Of a DNA stretch of 64,000 nucleotides, positions 63,158 through 64,000 are shown piece after piece. Source of the DNA: Pseudomonadota bacterium (GTDB taxonomy: Bacteria; Pseudomonadota; Alphaproteobacteria; Puniceispirillales; Marisalimonadaceae); NCBI GenBank assembly GCA_028382005.1, contig JAOESH010000004.1, forward strand, positions 21,170 to 85,169, read 5' to 3'. The translations under genes and the position numbers were made by a program. How positions within the stretch are numbered: position 1 is the first letter of the stretch; each line of letters starts with the position of its first letter. The notes beneath the pieces were generated by a model. The model worked only from the letters and a program-made list of their open reading frames with translations, was not told the DNA's origin and made no database searches.

Positions 63158-64000
63158 ATGAACAAAATTAAGTTTTTTCAAGAGTTAATAAATACTCTTT
63201 TTGATAAACCTATTAAGAGCAAGTCATTTATTTTTTTTTCAGACACAAAAAAATCCATTACTACTAAAGAGTTTATTGATAATGTAGCGTCTGCAAAGGG
63301 CGAGGTTTCTGCCCTTGGTTATGCTGAGTTACTAATGCAACATTGCGAACAATTAAATGAAAAAGAATTAATCAAATTTTTTAAGTTAATCAGAGATAAT
63401 TTTGAAATCACTTCTGAAGAACTATTCCGCGCTACTGAAAAGTATAAACTAGAAAAGAATTCTGAAAATTTGATACAATTAATGAAAGTTTCTGAACCTA
63501 AACGACGTGAAATTTTTAGAAGATGTAACGGAATATCCAGAGGAACCATAAGATTAGTTAATCTTAGAAAGAGACTTTTAATTATTTTAAATAAAAATCC
63601 TCAACTTAAAGCTGTAGATTATGACTTGGTTTACTTATTTAAAAATTGGTTTAATAGAGGGTTTCTTATTTTAAGGCCAATTAATTGGGAAACGCCAGCT
63701 CACATATTAGAAAAAATTATAGCCTATGAAGCTGTACATGAAATAAATTCGTGGGATGAATTAAGATCACGCTTAGCTCCTAAAGATAGAAGGTGCTTTG
63801 CCTTTTTTCATCCTGCAATGCAAGACGAACCAATTATATTTGTAGAGGTAGCTCTTATGAAAGACGTACCTTCAAAAATTGAAGACGTTCTTAAAGAAAA
63901 AAGAGATATTTTTGAACCAGAAGAAACCAGTGTTGCCGTTTTTTACTCAATATCTAACTGTCAAAAAGGCTTGGCAGGTATCTCTTTTGGTAATTTTCTT
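63158..64000 (+). CDS. Malonyl-CoA decarboxylase (3' truncated by window edge)
   Basis: Converts malonyl-CoA to acetyl-CoA and CO2. The track misses it because the frame runs off the window without a stop; 281 codons are visible. Conserved segments are LLMQHCEQLNEKELIKFF, LRPINWETPAHILEKIIAYEAVH, then DRRCFAFFHPAMQDEPIIF and VFYSISNCQKGLAGISFGNF, the last being the MCD catalytic-region signature. The nearer ATG at 63144 is closed after five codons, so ATG 63158 is the start. The missing C-terminus is about a third of the protein. Confidence 0.95.
   Translation, partial: MNKIKFFQELINTLFDKPIKSKSFIFFSDTKKSITTKEFIDNVASAKGEVSALGYAELLMQHCEQLNEKELIKFFKLIRDNFEITSEELFRATEKYKLEKNSENLIQLMKVSEPKRREIFRRCNGISRGTIRLVNLRKRLLIILNKNPQLKAVDYDLVYLFKNWFNRGFLILRPINWETPAHILEKIIAYEAVHEINSWDELRSRLAPKDRRCFAFFHPAMQDEPIIFVEVALMKDVPSKIEDVLKEKRDIFEPEETSVAVFYSISNCQKGLAGISFGNFL

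Noticed and set aside
63144-63160. ATGGGCAAAGAAATATGA as the start of the malonyl-CoA decarboxylase
   Set aside because: It terminates after five codons; the real frame begins at ATG 63158.

Overview
The window looks like chromosome of a low-GC marine-type alphaproteobacterium with a compact genome. GC is about one third by eye and was not computed. Evidence for the lineage: the block murA - DUF2948 - hisG - hisD - infA - maf - RNase E/G - yacG - tRNA-Phe is a typical alphaproteobacterial neighbourhood; HisG is the short form; urate oxidation uses the membrane enzyme PuuD; and TAXI-type TRAP and BMP-type ABC importers are present. Intergenic gaps are short, many genes overlap by a few bases, and I recognise no DNA-binding transcription factor anywhere in 64 kb. 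Low-GC marine lineages of the Rhodospirillales, SAR116 or HIMB59 kind would fit, but I cannot place it further.

Layout. 1-2890: end of gltB and all of gltD (glutamate synthase). 2971-5485: GNAT acetyltransferase, alpha/beta hydrolase, glycosyltransferase. 5526-12329: translation block thrS - infC - rpmI - rplT - pheS - pheT; infC is missing from the ORF track because it appears to start at a non-canonical AUA codon. 12462-18803: tRNA-Thr(GGT), a 54-aa conserved-type small ORF, murA, DUF2948, hisG, hisD, infA, maf, RNase E/G-like, yacG, tRNA-Phe(GAA). 18845-21483: DUF1501/DUF1800 pair. 21627-25140: 2-hydroxyacid dehydrogenase, HpcH/HpaI aldolase, quinone-reductase-like enzyme and TSUP permease in one operon. 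25147-30686: a FecR-like secreted protein and a BMP-type (nucleoside-like) ABC importer. 30753-33965: TAXI-TRAP transporter. 34148-40325: HMG-CoA-lyase family, class III CoA-transferase, enoyl-CoA hydratase, IPMDH/tartrate-dehydrogenase-like, PrpF-like and AbrB-family membrane protein, one co-directional operon for an unidentified branched or unsaturated carboxylic acid. 40340-44020: GFA protein, DapA-like lyase/aldolase, a second AbrB-family protein, and an Ldh2-family dehydrogenase.

44085-63130 is a purine-to-glyoxylate catabolic island: xdhAB, an NCS2 purine permease and an (8-oxo)guanine deaminase run rightward; uraH - puuD - hydantoinase-like amidohydrolase - alc - allA run leftward; uraD diverges from uraH. 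Together these account for guanine or xanthine > urate > HIU > OHCU > allantoin > allantoate > ureidoglycolate > glyoxylate, if the hydantoinase-like protein is the allantoinase. Further right are a hydantoin/Asp-Glu racemase-family protein with one of its two catalytic cysteines replaced, a BisC/TorZ-type molybdenum reductase, a 984-aa fused FAD/Fe-S oxidase, and serine-glyoxylate aminotransferase, which could consume the glyoxylate. The window ends inside a malonyl-CoA decarboxylase gene.

The most interesting points are the purine island with its unexplained redox/racemase appendix, the HMGL-CaiB-ECH-IPMDH-PrpF-AbrB operon as a candidate undescribed acid pathway, the AUA-initiated infC, and several perfect or near-perfect palindromes in short divergent or intra-operon gaps.
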